A stretch of 64,000 bases of DNA from assembly GCF_000208865.1 (NCBI RefSeq), contig NC_018394.1, positions 2,131,964 through 2,195,963 on the forward strand, read 5' to 3'. The notes under the pieces are model-generated. The model saw nothing but the letters and a program-made list of their open reading frames with translations, had not been told where the DNA came from and ran no database searches. The DNA is from Neospora caninum Liverpool. Its lineage: Eukaryota > Apicomplexa > Conoidasida > Eucoccidiorida > Sarcocystidae. A program made the position numbers and the translations under genes. Positions 60,101 through 64,000 of this stretch are shown here, piece after piece (the first letter of the stretch is position 1; each line of letters opens with the position of its first letter).

Positions 60101-63100
60101 TGTCGCGTTTCGACGATTTCTCTCGTGCGTGGCGCAGATCGGAGGAGTCAAGGGCGTCATGCGGTGTGGCGCAATGACGAAGAAACAGACACCGTGCAGC
60201 ATGATGGTCTACGTGTAAGTTGCTAAGGTGTCGAGACGCCGGACTGGCCAAGAAAGAGAGGGCAAGTTCGTGGTTTGATGGGAACGCGAAAAGGTTGTAG
60301 CCTCTCGAGGAGAGACGGCGAGGCGTTTTCGCTCCGTGGACAGGCGTCTCGGCAGCAGGTGGTGCTGAAGAGACACACCAAACGCGTGGGGGGGGACGGC
60401 CAAAGGGAGGCGAGCGAAAGCATGAGTCGATTTCGAAATGGACCGTCTCCGAGAAGACGTTTCAGCCACGGAAAACGGGCCATTTTGGGTAACCGTCAGC
60501 ATCACGAGACAGCCCAAGAGGTGAGGCGGCGCCGTCATGCCCGTGAAGGTTCTCTCGTCCTTTTCGCTTCTTTTACATGGTATCTTTTTTGTCTCTTCCC
60601 GTTTCCGCTCAGCCCCACGATGGGGGATTTCTGCCGCTTCCACGTCTCCTCGCGCGCCGCCAAGTCCCAAGACGCTCGCTTGAAGAATCGACAACTCTCG
60701 TCGTCCGTCCCATCGTCGTGTGCGGCCTCGGCGGCCTCCTTTTCCTCAGCGTCCTCCGCTTCCGCAGCTTCTCAGCATTCCACAAAGTCGCTTACAGAAA
60801 CGGCCCGGAATACGGCGACCCCGGCGCCGGTGGTTGCGCCTCATCGGCGGCTTCTCCACGGTTCTGGTGTCTTTACACCGGGGCTCGAGAAGGACAGAAA
60901 GGCGCCTGGGTCTTGCGAGACCCCGCGACAGCGCGCCGCAGCAGAGGCGCCTTCCGCGTCTCTGTTGAAGCTGAGAGAAGCCTTAGAGACGAAGGAAAAA
61001 CAGGAGGCGCGAATTGCGTTGCTGTTGCGTGCCAACCCGGCACTACGAAGTAAGCTAGTGTTAGAGAAAAGACCGTCTCTCTCACCAGTGCCGCCAGCTA
61101 TCCGGCGACGAGACTCTCGCGTTTGCCCACACAAGGGCACAAGCAGAACCTTACCGGTTCGACGGTTCAGCGAACCGATTAACCTCCAACGGAGACACGT
61201 CAGCACGGCACGTGACCGCGAAGAACCCCGCTCACAAAGCGTATCCGTATCCAGTCTTGACTCTCAACTGCATGCATCTAATGGATCTCAACTGCGTGCA
61301 TCTCGTGCATCTGTTCTGCTGCAGAGGCCAACCACAAAGTCGCTTTGGACCGCCAACAGCGGGAAGCTGCGCAGGGAGGCGCGAGCGCACTGAAGCCTCT
61401 GGCGAGTTCGGCCGCGAGGCCCAACGGTCAGCCGTCTCAGCCCACGGCGGCGTTCTCGGGACTTCGAAAAACTACCCCCCAGACTCCACCTCATCCGTCA
61501 GAGCCTGCCTCTGTCGCCTCGTCCACTGCATGTCTTTCCTCTTCTCTCTCTTCCTCAGCCTCGCGACTGGTTGCCAAAGCGAAGCGGGAACCGGCTCTCT
61601 CGGAGGCGTCGGGTGAGACGGCCTGTCCTCAGGATGAAGGCAAAGCGCATGCAGCCTCACAGAGCGAAGCTGGACGCGCTCCGTCTGTGCCCGGCGCGAC
61701 GACGAAAGCACATGGAGGCTGTGCGATCCGAGACGCAGCCAACGTCGCGCGGCAGGCTGAGGGCGACTCAGAGACGCTGAAGAAACCCGCGAGGGAAGGC
61801 CGAGAGGTTGGAGGAATGCTGCAGGAGCAACTGAGTGACGAGCAGAAAAAAGCTCTCGCGGGCTTGTCCAACGAGTTCGTCAGACGCCGCTACTTGCGCC
61901 TCTTCTACGAGATTAAAAAAGACGAAGTAAGCGCGGGCGATCCATCGGTTAGGCGCGCTTTCGGCTCGACAAGGGGGGTGCCTGCATAGTCTCGGGTTTT
62001 CTTCGTTCCGGGGGCTGTCGTTTGCCGGGGTTTTTTGACCATCTGCGAGTGCTTTCCTCCGTCTCGTGTCGCGATGGCTTCCCTCGAGGTCTTTGGCGTG
62101 TTTTCGTTTCGCACGCTTCAGCCGTCCACCGCGGGTCTCTTTCGTGACATCTTTCAGAACACCCCTGGAAATCGGAGTCTGTTCGACGAGCTCACTTCCG
62201 TTCGCGTGGAAATGAAGACATACACGCGCCAGGATTTTCAAGTGATGGGCCTCGTCGACCTCATGCCGCCGCTCTGTCTCCATCCCGACCAGGTTCGACA
62301 GGGACACAGAAAGGGGAAGAAAAACCTGCGCCGTCGATTTCCTCCTCGGCCTCCTCTTTCTGTCGTCCCGGTCTTCTGGCTTTCACGCAGCCATGTGCCT
62401 TTTCGCTCTCTCCCTTTCTCTCTCCTCTCGTTCTGCGTCTCGCCTCGTCGACGCGCACGTTGTCTCGTGACGCTCCACTGCTGCATGCAATCCTTTGCTT
62501 CTGCAGACGATTGCGGAGCTCGCCCTCACCATCTGGCGAGCGGCGCATTTCCGGCTGCAGGCGAAGGTGAACGAGCAGAACTCTTCGTCGACTTCGCCGT
62601 CGAGCAGCCTGTCGCCCGACACGCGAAGCCTGCGGGCCGAGGAGGTGAATCGGCGCCTCGCGGTCGACGTCGCGAACGTGAAGGAGATCTTCAAACGGCG
62701 CCAGAAGGAAGAGAAAAAGCGGCAGCGAGAGATGGCGAAGGACCGCACAGAAAGCGAGAAACGCATGCGAATGAAGGCAAGGGAAGACGCAAGAAACTCC
62801 GCGTCGGGCGCGCTGGCGTCCTCGCGCTCCTCAGGCGCGGGTGGAGTTACACTCGAAAGCCGGGACGAACAGCGGGAAATGCTGCAGGAGATCATGCGCG
62901 TCAGGTCTACTATCCAGGAGCATGTCGACAAGGTAAGACGCGACAGTGTGGTGAAAACCGAATGGCGATCTGTTTCGCTGGTATCAGTGGTGGTTCTTGA
63001 ATTTTCTTCTCCCCTGCTTGTCTTTGCCCAGCGCCTGGAACAAACTCTTCTTCGGCAACGTTGCACACGAGGGCATTTTTGGAATGAAAAGACAGATGAA

Positions 63101-63187
63101 CTTAACACGCCGGTGCTCGCTTCGGAGTTTCCACCTCGCTGGTATCCGGGGTTTCGTGTCCTAATATGTGTGCGGCCTATAATAAAG

Positions 63188-63219
<32 letters not shown>

Positions 63220-63493
63220 GCGAGGGGATGACGCATACGGTCTGATACTGTACTGTAGGTTACATGTACGCATATATATATATATATATATACATACATC
63301 CGTGTCTCATGTCCATTTGTAGGGAGCGGAGGTGACGAAAGCTCAGATGGGGTTTTTGTTCATGTTTGCGTTTCTCTAGGCCGACTTCGAAGAGGAGCAG
63401 CACATGCTGAAACTGCTGGAGAAGCAGGACGCGCGCGAGGAGTTCAAGCAAAGCATCAAAGAGATTCAAATTGAAGCCTTCTTCTGTCACCAG
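57129..63493 (+). CDS. MCM10: Replication factor Mcm10 (5' end uncertain, 3' end beyond right edge)
   Basis: Mcm10 binds DNA and the CMG helicase during replication initiation. Exons joining in frame are 57609-57707, 57831-57927, 58469-58502, 58837-58890, 59629-59746, 60138-60214, 60613-61049, 61325-61926, 62122-62292, 62507-62932 and 63380-63493. The OB fold reads VAILGVVSDIGAQRST, HLWSWTLWDLQ, IKLLLRGEALC, DVKTGMLLAVLNP and VAVDKADNVLL. It runs into the CCCH zinc ribbon: MRCGAMTKKQTPCSMM, then GDFCRFH, split by the intron at 60215-60612. After a Ser/Ala-rich linker come KEKQEARIALLLRANPALR and a long charged segment. The last exon (LLEKQDAREEFKQSIKEIQ..FFCHQ) resembles the helix and first cysteine leading into the C-terminal zinc-binding domain of animal Mcm10. 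Exon 57129-57174 is a plausible upstream exon. The intron after 63493 continues to the window edge. Confidence 0.8.
59435..59481. repeat. (TA)n microsatellites in an Mcm10 intron
   Basis: Two TA tracts separated by acatataaa lie between Mcm10 exons 58837-58890 and 59629-59746. Confidence 0.9.
63191..63291. repeat. Pair of (TA)n microsatellites in an Mcm10 intron
   Basis: TA tracts at about 63191-63219 and 63270-63291 flank a short unique spacer between exons 62507-62932 and 63380-63493. Confidence 0.9.
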
Positions 63494-64000
63494 GTACTTT
63501 TCTCTTCTCTCTCTCGGTCTTCCTTGTCCTTCCCTCTCTCATGCGCTCGTATTTCGTCTCTGCTCTCTCCTCCCTGCCTCTCTGCACTGTGTCGTCTGTC
63601 GCCTCCTCACCGCGTCTTGTCTCCTCGCCCCTTTTCTTGTCTCCTCGGTCACGCTGCGGGCGCCTTGCTTGCTTTCTTTTCGTTGCGCATCTCCGCTCGT
63701 TTCCTTTTCTCCTGCTTTCGCTTTTGCACCTCTTTCTGCTCTCTGTGCGGTTCTTCGCTGTTGTCGGCCATCCATTCGTCGCACCCGTCTTTCTCCTGCG
63801 CACCTGCAAAGAAGGATCCCAGACTCTCCTGGCCATTTTTGCAGTATTAATACATGGTGTTCAGTCGGTTCTCTTTCAGTGCTGGCGCCTTGACGCGTCC
63901 CGATCTTCTTTTTGTCACTAGCTCTCTCGTCTCCATGCATATCGTCTCCAGAGCAACGTTTCGTAGAGAACCTCGAACGCGATCGCATGCGTCTCTGCGG

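Noticed and set aside
1..64000. tRNA genes, rRNA fragments, CRISPR arrays and transposable elements
   Set aside because: No paired B-box/A-box cloverleaf, spaced-repeat array, transposase or reverse-transcriptase motif was found on inspection; the only repeats are microsatellites, homopolymers and short tandem duplications.

Overview
The window looks like nuclear DNA of an apicomplexan, most likely a tissue-cyst coccidian of the Toxoplasma/Hammondia/Neospora group. The evidence is: genes cut into many short exons with consensus GT..AG junctions that keep frame across phases; pyrimidine-rich introns; abundant (TA)n and GATA microsatellites; recurrent GCATGC words; and eukaryotic proteins (ferlin, Ndc80, Mcm10, a nucleoplasmin-fold protein, a DHH exopolyphosphatase). 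I cannot name the species from sequence alone. No bacterial operon, CRISPR array, phage, transposon or convincing tRNA/rRNA was seen. Exon junctions below were placed by eye from splice consensus, phase and protein-family continuity, so single bases may be off.

Layout, left to right. (1) 1-8081, minus: 5' half of a ferlin (multi-C2 membrane-fusion protein); its 3' end lies beyond the left edge. (2) 8082-11078: no supported gene. (3) 11079-12473, minus: intronless membrane-anchored short-chain dehydrogenase/reductase. (4) 12474-20037: gene-poor, with one probable small multi-pass membrane protein (15258-15710, minus) and weak candidates. (5) 20038-26217, plus: very large DEAD-box helicase with a signal-peptide start and four exons. 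(6) 27947-32200, minus: eight-exon nucleoplasmin-like (NPL) acidic chaperone-type protein, convergent with the helicase. (7) 34484-43341, plus: at least 14-exon DHH/DHHA2 exopolyphosphatase, divergent from the NPL gene; one intron carries a recent 272-bp tandem duplication. (8) 44474-53888, minus: about 16-exon kinetochore protein Ndc80, convergent with the exopolyphosphatase. (9) about 57129 to the right edge, plus: replication factor Mcm10 (OB fold, CCCH zinc ribbon, probable C-terminal domain start), divergent from Ndc80 and truncated at the right edge.

The genes do not form a pathway. The only functional pairing is Ndc80 (chromosome segregation) head-to-head with Mcm10 (DNA replication). 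The two halves differ in character: (TA)n microsatellites are frequent from 28.6 kb rightward and essentially absent to the left. No clearly new biological system was found. The points most worth a second look are the Mcm10 domain architecture, the Ser-rich insertion exon in the Ndc80 coiled coil, the NPL protein lacking an FKBP domain, the helicase with altered motifs and a secretory leader, and the intronic tandem duplication.
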